Assembly (NCBI RefSeq): GCF_018853815.1
Contig: NZ_JAAOMP010000077.1
Span: 1-49,076 of the forward strand
DNA from: Acidithiobacillus sulfurivorans
GTDB lineage: Bacteria; Pseudomonadota; Gammaproteobacteria; Acidithiobacillales; Acidithiobacillaceae
Length of the DNA stretch: 49,076 bases
Direction: 5' to 3'
Shown here in pieces: positions 8,399-16,533 of this stretch. Position 1 is the stretch's first letter. Each line of letters starts with the position of its first letter. The notes beneath the pieces are model-generated. The model was not told where the DNA came from and searched no databases. It saw only the letters and a list, made by a program, of their open reading frames with translations. A program made the translations under genes and the position numbers.

Positions 8399-8983
8399 TC
8401 ACGGCAGGATCGACCAGGAGACGGATTGAAGTCGCGATCCGCTTTGAGCCCCTACCCAAGGGTATTGCGGGAAATTATTGGGGGTAGCCCCTGAAGTGCC
8501 CGAATTATGGCTTTGCATTTTCAGATAAACGGGATACCCGGCTGCGGCCAGAATCCGGTCAGCATACCCGGTATCTCCACTGGTGTTGCCCGAATTGTAC
8601 AATTCAAAAGTATGATAAAGCGCCGATTGGCCGGCAGGATAGGTCATCTTTGCCAACCGATAGTCTACGGTAAGGATTTTCCCCGCTACCCGGACGTTAT
8701 GGCACGCATTGAAGGCATTTTGGGGCGTCAATCCATAACGGGCAAAATTCTCTGTATCGACCTGGCCCAGGCCCACATCCACACGGGCACCAGAGGCCAT
8801 TAACGCCGTTAGAATCTGAATGGCTTGCGCCCGGGTTTTTGGATGATAGGTGCGCCCGTTACTATTGTCGTGCAAGACCAATGCATCACCACCCGATTCA
8901 ACGCGGATGATGGCCGCCAATGTGTCCGGATTAACCTGTGGCGCACATTGCGCCACAACCTGCGTGATCGGGACGGCAACCAT
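8399..8983 (-). CDS. VirB1-like lytic transglycosylase (194 aa)
   Basis: Contains the goose-lysozyme/SLT pattern of VirB1: IIRVESGGD (catalytic Glu near residue 29), VDVGLGQVDTENFARYGL, NACHNVRVAGKIL, YNSGNTSGDTGYADRI. The enzyme would open peptidoglycan so the secretion channel can assemble. I start it at the ATG at 8983, which overlaps the previous TGA (TGATG) and has GGCGGA upstream. An ATG 39 nt earlier has no ribosome-binding site. No strong signal peptide is visible, so export is unclear. Confidence 0.88.
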   Translation of the reverse strand: MVAVPITQVVAQCAPQVNPDTLAAIIRVESGGDALVLHDNSNGRTYHPKTRAQAIQILTALMASGARVDVGLGQVDTENFARYGLTPQNAFNACHNVRVAGKILTVDYRLAKMTYPAGQSALYHTFELYNSGNTSGDTGYADRILAAAGYPVYLKMQSHNSGTSGATPNNFPQYPWVGAQSGSRLQSVSWSILP

Positions 8984-9240
8984 CACAGTCCGCCACGGTA
9001 TTTCAGGGAAACTTCCGCGCATTGCGGGCAGACGTGAACCTGTACCGCCATTTTCTTTTCAAAGGCTTCTTCCCCATCTGTTGCCAGTTGACCGAAAATG
9101 GCACCGGCAGCAGCACCGCCGAGTCCCGTCAGTCCACCCATGCGAATGCCGTGATCTCCCAGATACTGCATAGCTGACTGGCAACGTGGGCAAGACTGTT
9201 GCTGAACCTGTTCCTGTGCGTGCTCTCCGAATCCAAACAT
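8983..9240 (-). CDS. zinc-ribbon protein with glycine-rich hydrophobic hairpin (85 aa)
   Basis: Two CxxC pairs (CPRCQSA near residue 15 and CPQCAE near residue 74) could bind one zinc ion. Between them is a Gly/Ala-rich hydrophobic stretch (MGGLTGLGGAAAGAIFGQLA) that may insert into or associate with membrane. The ATG at 9240 has AAGGAG upstream; a longer reading lacks a good start. It sits between a terminator-like hairpin and virB1, with an inverted repeat just upstream, so it may begin its own transcript covering virB1 and traG. Exact role unknown. Confidence 0.72.
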   Translation of the reverse strand: MFGFGEHAQEQVQQQSCPRCQSAMQYLGDHGIRMGGLTGLGGAAAGAIFGQLATDGEEAFEKKMAVQVHVCPQCAEVSLKYRGGL

Positions 9241-9276
9241 GCTGTTCTCCTTGTGACGATTAACGGTAGTGATTGA

Positions 9277-9313
9277 ACCGGCAAATACCGTGTAAATAAG
9301 TCTGTTTGCCGGT
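9277..9313. promoter_or_regulatory. inverted repeat upstream of the zinc-ribbon gene
   Basis: ACCGGCAAA (9277-9285) and TTTGCCGGT (9305-9313) form a perfect 9-bp inverted repeat with 19 bp between. It lies 37 bp upstream of the ATG at 9240. The spacing suits a dimeric regulator better than a terminator. Confidence 0.4.
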
Positions 9314-9341
9314 CTGAAAAAGCGTGATAAGCGCCATGCGC

Positions 9342-9365
9342 AAAGAGGGCCTTCCAACCCTCTTT
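9342..9365 (-). terminator. hairpin terminator after topB
   Basis: AAAGAGGG (9342-9349) and CCCTCTTT (9358-9365) form an 8-bp stem with an 8-nt loop. It lies 16 bp after the topB stop. The T-run is longer on the plus strand, so it may act in both directions. Confidence 0.6.
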
Positions 9366-9381
9366 TTGAAACGGGGACGCA

Positions 9382-11475
9382 TCAGTTCCTCGCTTCCCAT
9401 TTCGCCCCCAGTTTTTTGGGGTCGGTTTTCTCCGGCCACCAGCAACCGCTGCATCCTTCACACTTGAAAAATGCGCTGCCTTTTTTGGTCTTCAGGGTGA
9501 TGGTCGGCTTTTTGCAGGATGGGCATTGCGGCCCCTTACCGGACGATTTGCCACCCTGTCCGGGTTTGCCGCCCTTGCCACCTTTTCCACCCGCACCGGT
9601 CGGTCGTGCCTGTCCTACCGACACCTGCAGGGTCTTTGCCGTTTCAACCAGCCGGGCTACGGCCTTCTGTTGGGCGGCTTCAAATTGCTCCAGACTTACT
9701 CGACCTTCCGATATGCCCGAAAGCGCATCTTCCCATCGAGCCGTCAAAACCGGATCCGTCAATTCCTTGGGAAGAACATGGATCAGCCCGCGTCCCGCCT
9801 GGGTGGAAATGATTTGTTTGCCTTTGCGCTCGATGAATCCACGGGTCAGTAATGTCTCTATGGTGTTCGCACGAGTCGCCTCTGTGCCAAGGCCTGAAGT
9901 CTCCTTGAGCTTTTTCTTCGCTTCAGGGTCATCCACGACCTTATGGATATTCGACATCGCTTCAATGAGTGTGCCGTCATTAAAGCGGGCAGGGGGCTTG
10001 GTCTGTTTGCTCTGCACATCAGCAGTGACTACAGTCAGGGTTTGCCCCTTCTTCAGAACGGGGATGGTACCGGATCCGGACTCTTCATCCCCCTCTTCGT
10101 CGCCCATGCCTTGCAGGCTGCCGCCATAAACAGCCTTCCAGCCGGGTTTTACCGGCACTTTGGCCGTGGCCACCCAGGATTCTTTCGTGCAATCCAGAAC
10201 GATTTTCGTCGCCCGATAGACAAAAGGTGGATAGAACAGGGCTAAATACCCCCGCACGATCAGGTCATAGACCTTGGCCACGAATTCATCCATTTGTCCT
10301 TGCATGGAACCTGTCGGAATGATGGCATGGTGCGCGGTCACCTTGCCGGTATTCCAGATTGCACTCTTACGCGCAGGATCTGCCCCTTGAGCCTCTTTGA
10401 CGAAGCCAAGCCGGGATAGCTTCTGGACGATGGCACCTGCTTCTCCCAACTGCTCTTCGGGCAGATAACGGCAATCAGTCCGTGGGTAAGTCGCCGCCTT
10501 GTGCGTCTCGTACAAAGCCTGAGCGGCATCCAGTACTGCCTGTGCGCTCATCCCGAACTTGGCCGAACAGGTCTTTTGCAGTTCGGCCAGTGAGAACCCC
10601 AACGGAGCGCCTTGCTGTTTTTCACTGCTCTCAAAAGCCGTGACCACGGCTTTACCTGCTGCTTGCGCCTGGCGGGCTAACGTGTCTGCGACTTTTTTGT
10701 CAGTCAGATAGCCTTCAGCGTCCACGCCATCGGCGTCTTCACGCAACATCCAGTTGGCCCAGAATGCAGTATCTGCAGAGGCATTCGGCGATGCCTGGAT
10801 GCGCGGAATGAAGAAATCCTTGGGTTTGAAGTGCTCAATCTTTTCATCGCGTGCGACGATAAGGGCCAGCGTCGGGGTTTGAACGCGACCGACTGATAAA
10901 ACCCCGGATCCGGTGTTGCGTAACGTGAATGCCCGGGTGAGATTCATGCCGGTTAGCCAGTCTGCACGGCCACGCGCTTCTGCGGAGTCGCGTAGTAGAC
11001 GATATGCTTTATTATCTTTGAGGTTGCCCAGCGCTTTTTTGACGGATTGTTCATCCAGTGCTGCCAACCAGATACGCTGTGTGGGTCCTTTCCAACCCAA
11101 TTCCTCCAGCACTTCATCGACCAGCAGTTGCCCTTCACGATCAGGATCGCCGGCATTGACCACAAGGTCTGCTTTTTTGAGCAGATCACGGATAATCTTG
11201 ATCTGGCTTTTGGCATCCTCTTTGGGTTTGCGCTTCCATTCTTGCGGAAAGATAGGCAATTCATCGAATCGCCATTTCTTTTTGCCTTTTGGCGTTGTTG
11301 GCACAGTAGCGGATGTATAAAAATCCGGTTCTTCCTGCTCAAAAATATGACCAAAGCACCAGGTGACCACCGTGTCTCCACAGGTAATGCAGCCATTTCC
11401 CTTGGCTTTGCTGCCCGGCAAATACTCCGCAATCCCTTTACCCAGAGATGGCTTTTCTGCAATAAACAAACGCAT
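9382..11475 (-). CDS. topB: DNA topoisomerase III, plasmid TraE type (697 aa)
   Basis: A type IA topoisomerase that passes or decatenates single strands and could resolve transfer intermediates. The TOPRIM domain starts at once (MRLFIAEKPSLGKGIAEYLP) and carries VNAGDPDREGQLL near residue 105. The active-site motif ATYPRTDC places the catalytic Tyr at residue 330. C-terminal to a Gly/Lys-rich linker is a zinc ribbon (CPSCKKP...CEGCSGCWWPE, about 650-690). The ATG overlaps the TAA of the preceding gene (TAATG). Topoisomerases of this type are common cargo of conjugative operons. Confidence 0.95.
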   Translation of the reverse strand: MRLFIAEKPSLGKGIAEYLPGSKAKGNGCITCGDTVVTWCFGHIFEQEEPDFYTSATVPTTPKGKKKWRFDELPIFPQEWKRKPKEDAKSQIKIIRDLLKKADLVVNAGDPDREGQLLVDEVLEELGWKGPTQRIWLAALDEQSVKKALGNLKDNKAYRLLRDSAEARGRADWLTGMNLTRAFTLRNTGSGVLSVGRVQTPTLALIVARDEKIEHFKPKDFFIPRIQASPNASADTAFWANWMLREDADGVDAEGYLTDKKVADTLARQAQAAGKAVVTAFESSEKQQGAPLGFSLAELQKTCSAKFGMSAQAVLDAAQALYETHKAATYPRTDCRYLPEEQLGEAGAIVQKLSRLGFVKEAQGADPARKSAIWNTGKVTAHHAIIPTGSMQGQMDEFVAKVYDLIVRGYLALFYPPFVYRATKIVLDCTKESWVATAKVPVKPGWKAVYGGSLQGMGDEEGDEESGSGTIPVLKKGQTLTVVTADVQSKQTKPPARFNDGTLIEAMSNIHKVVDDPEAKKKLKETSGLGTEATRANTIETLLTRGFIERKGKQIISTQAGRGLIHVLPKELTDPVLTARWEDALSGISEGRVSLEQFEAAQQKAVARLVETAKTLQVSVGQARPTGAGGKGGKGGKPGQGGKSSGKGPQCPSCKKPTITLKTKKGSAFFKCEGCSGCWWPEKTDPKKLGAKWEARN

Positions 11476-11765
11476 TATTTACCCCCTGTTCTTGCAGGTT
11501 TCTGCTCCAGCAGTCTATCCACCAGGGCAGAAACACTGACATGCCATTCTCCGTCGGGTAGACGGAGAATGCGTTGCATCGCTGCAGGCGGCAGCGCAAT
11601 CATGACCGCACGCAAATCGCGTTTGGGTTCCTGTCGATCACGGCGACTGGCGAGGCTCAATAGCTGTGCGTCATCGTATTTTTCCAGTGCCCGTAACAAT
11701 CGCTGCTGACGTTCTTCAGCGGGGATTCCGTGATTTTCAATGCGCACCAATATGTTTCCTAACAT
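11475..11765 (-). CDS. hypothetical protein between virB10 and topB (96 aa)
   Basis: Charged and mostly helical, with no signal peptide or membrane segment (MLGNILVRIENHGIPAEERQ...). It contains LASRRDRQEPKRDLRAVMI and a Lys/Gly-rich end. It follows virB10 by 12 bp and overlaps topB by one base, so it is clearly part of the operon. I recognise no family. A DNA-binding or topoisomerase-accessory role would be a guess. Confidence 0.7.
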   Translation of the reverse strand: MLGNILVRIENHGIPAEERQQRLLRALEKYDDAQLLSLASRRDRQEPKRDLRAVMIALPPAAMQRILRLPDGEWHVSVSALVDRLLEQKPARTGGK

Positions 11766-11777
11766 CCTGTGATTTCC

Positions 11778-13136
11778 TTAGCTGTAGGGATTTGCTTCTG
11801 TAGGCTGTTTCGGCTGTTCCACTTTCCCAGAATCCGTCTGCATTTGCGGATTGTAAGGGCCAGGGAAGACCATATCTTGCGTTGCCACCACCTGGAAAAC
11901 ATATCCGGGTTTGATCGTGATGGTAGGGGCTATATCAATATACTTTTCCAGTAATTGAGACTCCGCCTGCCCAAAGGTCTGCACCAATGATTGCTCGCTA
12001 TCCTGAAGCGCCGTATTACCGGATATCTGCCCGGTAGCACTGGTACTGGATGATGGAGAGGCGATTGCCATACCTGCATCCACAATGGACATCAGCAGTG
12101 CATTTTTGAAAATGAGCCAGGTATGGTCATTCACCTCACCTGAAAACCCACTGTATCCTTGTCCACCAGCACCATTGAAACCCGGTAGATTGATGTAGGT
12201 CCCATTCGGGAATTCAATGCGGGTCCACGCGACTGCCAGCCGATTCACACCCAATGTAGTGCTGGTATTGTATGTGCCAATCAACTTGCTTCCGGCAGGG
12301 ACCAGTAGACTCGCACCATTCACGCTGGAATAGACATTATCGCTCACTACGGCGGTCAACTCGCCCGGCAAATAACTTTTGATGCCCGTCTGTAGTACCG
12401 CTGGGATGACGGATCCCTGCAGGAGTTCATAGGGACTGACTTCCCGTTTGACCAGGTCATTTGAGATGTCTGACTCCCGTTTCTTTTTGCTGTCTTTGCT
12501 CGATGTCGCCACCGGCAGCGTCGTTGGCTTGTTGACCTGTTGGGCCGGCGGGGTGCGGGATGCTGTGCTGCCCGTTTTCCAGCCGAGCGCATTGGCTCCT
12601 GACCCTCCGCTTGTGCTCTCGCCGAGAGTCGTCTGGAATGCCGTATCCTGCGCGGCATAAGGGTTTTTCTTGGGCTTTGCTGGAGGCTGATGGTTTGAAG
12701 TGGACTTGCCTGATGTTTCTCCAGTAGATGAGTGATCATCATTGCTGTTGTTCGATGATGCCTCGGGATTTTTTGGTTTGGACGGTAGGTGTTTTACCGG
12801 AATCGTGGATGTTTCAGGCGTCTTGGCAGGGCCTACTTTTGTGGTCGTGGACACTTTTTTCGTGTTCGCAAAAATCGGATGATGCTGCACATATTCAAAG
12901 CCGCCCAGTCCGGCCAGCCCGAGAATGGCAACGCCGGTATACATCGCCCGCTTGGATATGCGGGTACTTTGTTTGTTGGCGTCCGGCTTCACATTGATAG
13001 GGGTTGCACCCTGCGAAGGGGCTGCACCCGGCGATGGGGTTGCACCCTGCAATGGCGATCCCAAAGAAGGCCCGTTACTGCTTTCTGGTGCAGAGGGGTT
13101 GGATGCCTTTCCATTTTTTCTACTGAAGAAGCTCAT
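11778..13136 (-). CDS. trbI: VirB10/TrbI channel protein (452 aa)
   Basis: Architecture is typical of VirB10: a short cytoplasmic tail, one inner-membrane helix (about residues 64-85), a long Pro/Ser/Thr/Lys-rich periplasmic stretch, and a C-terminal beta domain with LLQGSVIPAVLQTGIKSYLPG, GSKLIGTYN, VAWTRIEFPNGTYINLPG and KPGYVFQVVATQDM. The protein spans both membranes and forms the outer gate with VirB9. The cytoplasmic tail contains three imperfect 6-residue repeats (GATPSP, GAAPSQ, GATP) coded by 18-bp repeats. Start and previous stop overlap by 4 bp. Confidence 0.93.
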   Translation of the reverse strand: MSFFSRKNGKASNPSAPESSNGPSLGSPLQGATPSPGAAPSQGATPINVKPDANKQSTRISKRAMYTGVAILGLAGLGGFEYVQHHPIFANTKKVSTTTKVGPAKTPETSTIPVKHLPSKPKNPEASSNNSNDDHSSTGETSGKSTSNHQPPAKPKKNPYAAQDTAFQTTLGESTSGGSGANALGWKTGSTASRTPPAQQVNKPTTLPVATSSKDSKKKRESDISNDLVKREVSPYELLQGSVIPAVLQTGIKSYLPGELTAVVSDNVYSSVNGASLLVPAGSKLIGTYNTSTTLGVNRLAVAWTRIEFPNGTYINLPGFNGAGGQGYSGFSGEVNDHTWLIFKNALLMSIVDAGMAIASPSSSTSATGQISGNTALQDSEQSLVQTFGQAESQLLEKYIDIAPTITIKPGYVFQVVATQDMVFPGPYNPQMQTDSGKVEQPKQPTEANPYS

Positions 13137-14101
13137 TTTGCACTCCCTTCTTGCGTCAGCCGGACTTCAGAGACGATCCCCTTATGGCCTTCTTCCAGAA
13201 GATCCACCTGATAGGGATTCCCCTCTATCACCAACGTTTTTCCACCATTTTCAAGATGGCTTGGTGCATACCAACTGGCACCAGAGCGGTTTCTGGGTAG
13301 AACCATCGGCGCTGTTTTTTGTGCATGACGGAAATGCACAAACGTTTTCTGCGGGGTGTTCGCCACAACGACGGGCATGATGTCCTGGCAGCGACCCGTT
13401 ACACACTGCATTTCCCAGTTGACAGAAAGATGCACGGCATCGGGAGAGGTATCTGCAATGACAGTGTTTGGCAAACTTCCGTTCTGCTTCAGCAGGATGG
13501 GAATTGGTCGTTTGATCAGCTTATGTTCCGCACGATAAAACGATAATTTGGGGGTATATCGGGTTTTGCCTGAAGTAAGATCCACGCTGTATGTGATCAG
13601 ATTGCCATGAGGGCCGGTCGCCATAACCTGCAAATTACTTTTCAGTCCAGGATAAATCGGTGACACGGCAATAATGGCATGATCTCCCGCGACGCCTGTC
13701 TCCACATTCCAGAAGCCGGAGGGGGCTCCCAGCATTTTTTCCGGAACGGCCCCGCAATTCAGCACGATCAGTGAGTAATTACCCGGGCAGGTTTGCAGTA
13801 TAGGGGTGATCTGTCCTAACGGATAAATCACGGCTCCATCGGATTGCGCCAGGTACGGCAGTTGGCGAATGTGCCCATGCTTCCAGGCATTCCAAAGAGA
13901 TTGTTCCTCAATTTTGAGCGGCAGATCATATCCCACAAAATTATCCGCATTTTTGGTGGTTTCCCAGGCGTTCGCTGTATTGACGGATATGCCGGACACG
14001 AATCCCTGCCCTCCTATCTGGGGGGCTTCCAGAGGGGCAGCAAAGGCCATGGTTGGCAACATGCCAGCCAACATTAAAATGGGTTTCAGATTTTTACGCA
14101 C
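13133..14101 (-). CDS. VirB9/TrbG-like protein, second copy (322 aa)
   Basis: Has a signal peptide (MRKNLKPILMLAGMLPTMAFA). The middle matches the VirB9/CagX pattern: IIAVSPIYPGLKSNLQVMAT, then YSVDLTSGKTRYTPKLSFYRAE. The C-terminal half has VNWEMQC...GRC, FVHFRHA, an Asn-Arg-Ser-Gly segment and YQVDLLEEGHKG, like the C-terminal domain that pairs with VirB7. It is clearly divergent from the gene just upstream. It overlaps that gene by 8 bp and virB10 by 4 bp. In Ti-type trb loci this slot (between trbG and trbI) holds trbH, so this copy may replace the TrbH/VirB7 function. Confidence 0.8.
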   Translation of the reverse strand: MRKNLKPILMLAGMLPTMAFAAPLEAPQIGGQGFVSGISVNTANAWETTKNADNFVGYDLPLKIEEQSLWNAWKHGHIRQLPYLAQSDGAVIYPLGQITPILQTCPGNYSLIVLNCGAVPEKMLGAPSGFWNVETGVAGDHAIIAVSPIYPGLKSNLQVMATGPHGNLITYSVDLTSGKTRYTPKLSFYRAEHKLIKRPIPILLKQNGSLPNTVIADTSPDAVHLSVNWEMQCVTGRCQDIMPVVVANTPQKTFVHFRHAQKTAPMVLPRNRSGASWYAPSHLENGGKTLVIEGNPYQVDLLEEGHKGIVSEVRLTQEGSAK

Positions 14102-15257
14102 CGACGTTCTCCTTTTTACGTTTGATATCGACGACCTGGGTTCCCAATCGCAGTTTGATGCTAGCGGGCACAGAGTTCACAACGATCTCGCGGTTACGAA
14201 TTTCTGCATCAATGCCAATTTCCTTCCCGGACCGATTGAATCCCTGAACAATCGGATATCCACCATGGCTGGATAATCCTTTGGGCATATCAATAAAAGT
14301 GTGTGTTCCATCGTCATAGACACGTAGTGGACGAATAGGCGTGCAATTGCTTTCGGAAAACCATCCCCCGCCGCCACAGTGAATGGACCAGTCCGTCTGA
14401 ATCCGCTGGATCGGCACACGCGGTAAAGGCAGCACTTGGCTGCTGGTTGGATTTGGCCTGGATATGGGTGATGTTTCCGTCATCGTGGGCAGATTCCCGC
14501 GAATCATGGCCTTTTCTGCAGGGGACCATGCACGGGTAACTGGACCTGCAATGCCCTGTATTTTCAGGACCGGAATATATCGGTTCGCATCGGAAACCAG
14601 ATGGACCTGATAGTTGACCGCTTTTTTGTGGTCCGTAGCCGCAATGACAATGTTTTGATGTAATCCTTTGAATTTCGGACTCAGGAAAATCTCCGGCTGT
14701 TTGCCAACCATCGCCTGTTGAATCTGCCATTCCGCAGGAGATACACCCACCGTCGTCACAGGTTTTACGCCATCAGGCAAGGCGATAACGCAGGTATGCA
14801 ATGGCGCACAAACCAGCACGGCCTCTCCCGCGCTGGTCGTTGCTATGCCCCCGTTATGTTCTGGCAACATGGGGATATTGACCTTGCTTTGTTGGGATGC
14901 GGCCAGAGCGTCTTCAGCGAGTTGGTGAACGCGCTGTGACTCTGGCCCTTCCGGAGGGGTGGTAATCGCATGCTGGAAAATCTGCGCAGGCGTAGGGGGT
15001 GGCAATGATTTACCGTGAATGCCGGGCACGACATGATGTGCTGCCCGTTGGCCGCTGGTGGTAGAGGCCGAAACGTTGCTCGCAGATCCTTGAGGGGTCT
15101 CAGACCCTTGATGGGGCTCAGACCCCTGTTGTGGAGCGCCAAGATTAAGAGGTGGCAGTCCCGCAGGGGTTACCACGCCTGCTATCGCATTTGCAGAAAA
15201 GATCGCGGTCGGTACAGCTACTAGAAGGACCAGAAGGATGAGTTTATGGATGTGCAT
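14094..15257 (-). CDS. trbG: VirB9/TrbG-like protein, first copy (387 aa)
   Basis: A signal peptide (about residues 1-26) is followed by a low-complexity region with 6-residue repeats (QQGSEP, HQGSET, PQGSA) and by the VirB9 domain: VLVCAPLHTCVIALPDGVKP, IFLSPKFKGLHQNIVIAATD, NYQVHLVSDANRYIPVL. The C-terminal domain carries TDWSIHCGG...SNC, DGTHTFIDMPKG, QGFNRSGKEIG and the final VNSVPASIKLRLGTQVV. It forms the outer-membrane-proximal ring of the T4SS core. Two Cys pairs may be disulfides. It follows virB8 by 12 bp. Confidence 0.85.
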   Translation of the reverse strand: MHIHKLILLVLLVAVPTAIFSANAIAGVVTPAGLPPLNLGAPQQGSEPHQGSETPQGSASNVSASTTSGQRAAHHVVPGIHGKSLPPPTPAQIFQHAITTPPEGPESQRVHQLAEDALAASQQSKVNIPMLPEHNGGIATTSAGEAVLVCAPLHTCVIALPDGVKPVTTVGVSPAEWQIQQAMVGKQPEIFLSPKFKGLHQNIVIAATDHKKAVNYQVHLVSDANRYIPVLKIQGIAGPVTRAWSPAEKAMIRGNLPTMTETSPISRPNPTSSQVLPLPRVPIQRIQTDWSIHCGGGGWFSESNCTPIRPLRVYDDGTHTFIDMPKGLSSHGGYPIVQGFNRSGKEIGIDAEIRNREIVVNSVPASIKLRLGTQVVDIKRKKENVGA

Positions 15258-15269
15258 GGTCGAATATCC

Positions 15270-15941
15270 TTATCCCAGTTGGCGACTGAAAGCGAAATGG
15301 GTAATGTAAATCCCGAAAGGATTACCATTCAGTATGTTGGGATTGTTGGAGGGTCCCACATTCGCGTAGGTAATGGTGCCTTGCCAGTTTTGTTCACCAT
15401 GGATGCCACCGTGTTTCCCGTATTTCTTGACGGAAAAATCAACAATGAAGGATCCGCCGCTTTCCGTCAGTTTCCCAAGTGGCTCTGCAGACTGAATAGT
15501 GACGACCTGTCCACCTGTGCTATTTTCATAGGCAGCATACGGATGGTGCCGACTGTAAAATGCATTCAGGCTCGCCTCGCCGGTGTTGGCGATATAGGCG
15601 TAAGACTGGTCAATCCAGTGTTTTTGCACGGCAGTATCCGGACTCCGGCTAAAGAGTAGCCAGGAGAATCGGGAGACGATATGCCGGACCACTGGTTGGG
15701 CATAAGCCCCGGCTTTTACGGCTTGTGCCAGTTCAACTGTTTTCCCGAGTTTGCTGACTTCTACCACGTAAGGTACTACATGCACTCTATCTGCTTCATA
15801 AACCATACCGGCACCAAACAGTGCCGCAATGCCTATGGCAGAGATGGCGGCAATACGCCAGTTCTTCGCCTGGGAAATGTAAGAGCCGTACCGCTCCATC
15901 CATTCACGCCGTGCGGCCAGATAATCAGGTTGTTCTGACAT
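15270..15941 (-). CDS. trbF: VirB8/TrbF inner-membrane protein (223 aa)
   Basis: A short cytoplasmic N-terminus ending in SQAKNWRIAA precedes one transmembrane helix (about residues 28-47). The periplasmic VirB8 fold follows, with VHVVPYVVEVSKLGKTV, DTAVQKHWIDQSYAYIANT and NWQGTITYANVGPSNNPNILNGNPFGIYI. It is an assembly scaffold of the T4SS. The ATG at 15941 has GGAG upstream, about 30 nt from the shared GCTATACC promoter element. It is the first gene of the operon that runs through virB9, virB10 and topB. Confidence 0.93.
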   Translation of the reverse strand: MSEQPDYLAARREWMERYGSYISQAKNWRIAAISAIGIAALFGAGMVYEADRVHVVPYVVEVSKLGKTVELAQAVKAGAYAQPVVRHIVSRFSWLLFSRSPDTAVQKHWIDQSYAYIANTGEASLNAFYSRHHPYAAYENSTGGQVVTIQSAEPLGKLTESGGSFIVDFSVKKYGKHGGIHGEQNWQGTITYANVGPSNNPNILNGNPFGIYITHFAFSRQLG

Positions 15942-15972
15942 GCTTCCACTCCGAATGATGATCGTTCATTGT

Positions 15973-15982
15973 GGTATAGCAC
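15973..15982 (-). promoter_or_regulatory. shared promoter element P1 (GTGCTATACC)
   Basis: On the minus strand this reads GTGCTATACC, an extended -10 shape (TGC then TATACC). It lies 31 bp upstream of the virB8 ATG. A pyrimidine-rich spacer precedes it, with ACAACC about 20 bp upstream as in other copies. One of nine copies at seven loci. Confidence 0.7.
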
Positions 15983-16033
15983 AGAGGGGAGGGAGGTTGT
16001 TTGAAGTGGGTCTGATAGATCTACCAGAAGAGA

Positions 16034-16234
16034 TCAACTGGCCCGATGCTGCTCGCAGATCCGTGGAGCATGGGGGAAACAGGCTTGATAACCAGAGTGT
16101 TGGTTGGAAACAGGGGGTAATCCACCTTTCTCAGTGGTCACCCCACAAAAGCCTAATCCCTCTGGGGTAGATCCGGGGACAAAGTGCGTGCAAGCCGCAC
16201 AGGTAACTTTGGATGTTGGAATGCGGTTATTCAT
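16034..16234 (-). CDS. small cysteine-rich protein (66 aa)
   Basis: It has five Cys: a CAAC pair near residue 12, then GLGFCGV, ACF and ICE. The pattern CxxC...GxGxC...C...C resembles small zinc-binding proteins often found on mobile elements. The ATG at 16234 has AGGA 9 nt upstream. It is the last gene of the short P2 operon (157-aa, 76-aa, 66-aa). No signal peptide, so it is probably cytoplasmic. Function unknown. Confidence 0.65.
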   Translation of the reverse strand: MNNRIPTSKVTCAACTHFVPGSTPEGLGFCGVTTEKGGLPPVSNQHSGYQACFPHAPRICEQHRAS

Positions 16235-16260
16235 TGTCTGTTTTTCCTGTCAGACAACGA

Positions 16261-16491
16261 TCAGTCGGTCTTTCCATTATGATTATTGACAATAATCGTT
16301 TGGGGCTGCGCATCCATTGAAAGCGCCCAAACCAGGGATATTACCCATCCAACCAGTGACCACCCCAGGAAAATATTCAAAACCATAATAGCAGCAAGGT
16401 TTGATTTCTTTCGACGCATTGCAATGATCGTCGGGATGAAATAGATGAACAAAGCAAAAATTAAACCGATGGTCAAAATCAAAGCTGTCAC
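16261..16491 (-). CDS. superinfection-immunity-like membrane protein (76 aa)
   Basis: Two hydrophobic helices (about residues 3-22 and 34-57) are joined by a short basic loop MRRKKS. The second carries FLGWSLVGWVISLVWALS, close to the FLGWTxIGWVxALVWA signature of the T4 Imm-like superinfection-immunity family. The start is GTG at 16491 with AAGGAG upstream. In phage T4 the relative blocks entry of incoming DNA. Here it sits between trbL and trbF, close to where trbK (entry exclusion) lies in Ti-type trb operons. A role in exclusion is inference. Confidence 0.7.
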   Translation of the reverse strand: MTALILTIGLIFALFIYFIPTIIAMRRKKSNLAAIMVLNIFLGWSLVGWVISLVWALSMDAQPQTIIVNNHNGKTD

Positions 16492-16533
16492 GCGGCAATC
16501 TCCTTTTTTATTGAAATCCCAATAAAGGGTGAA

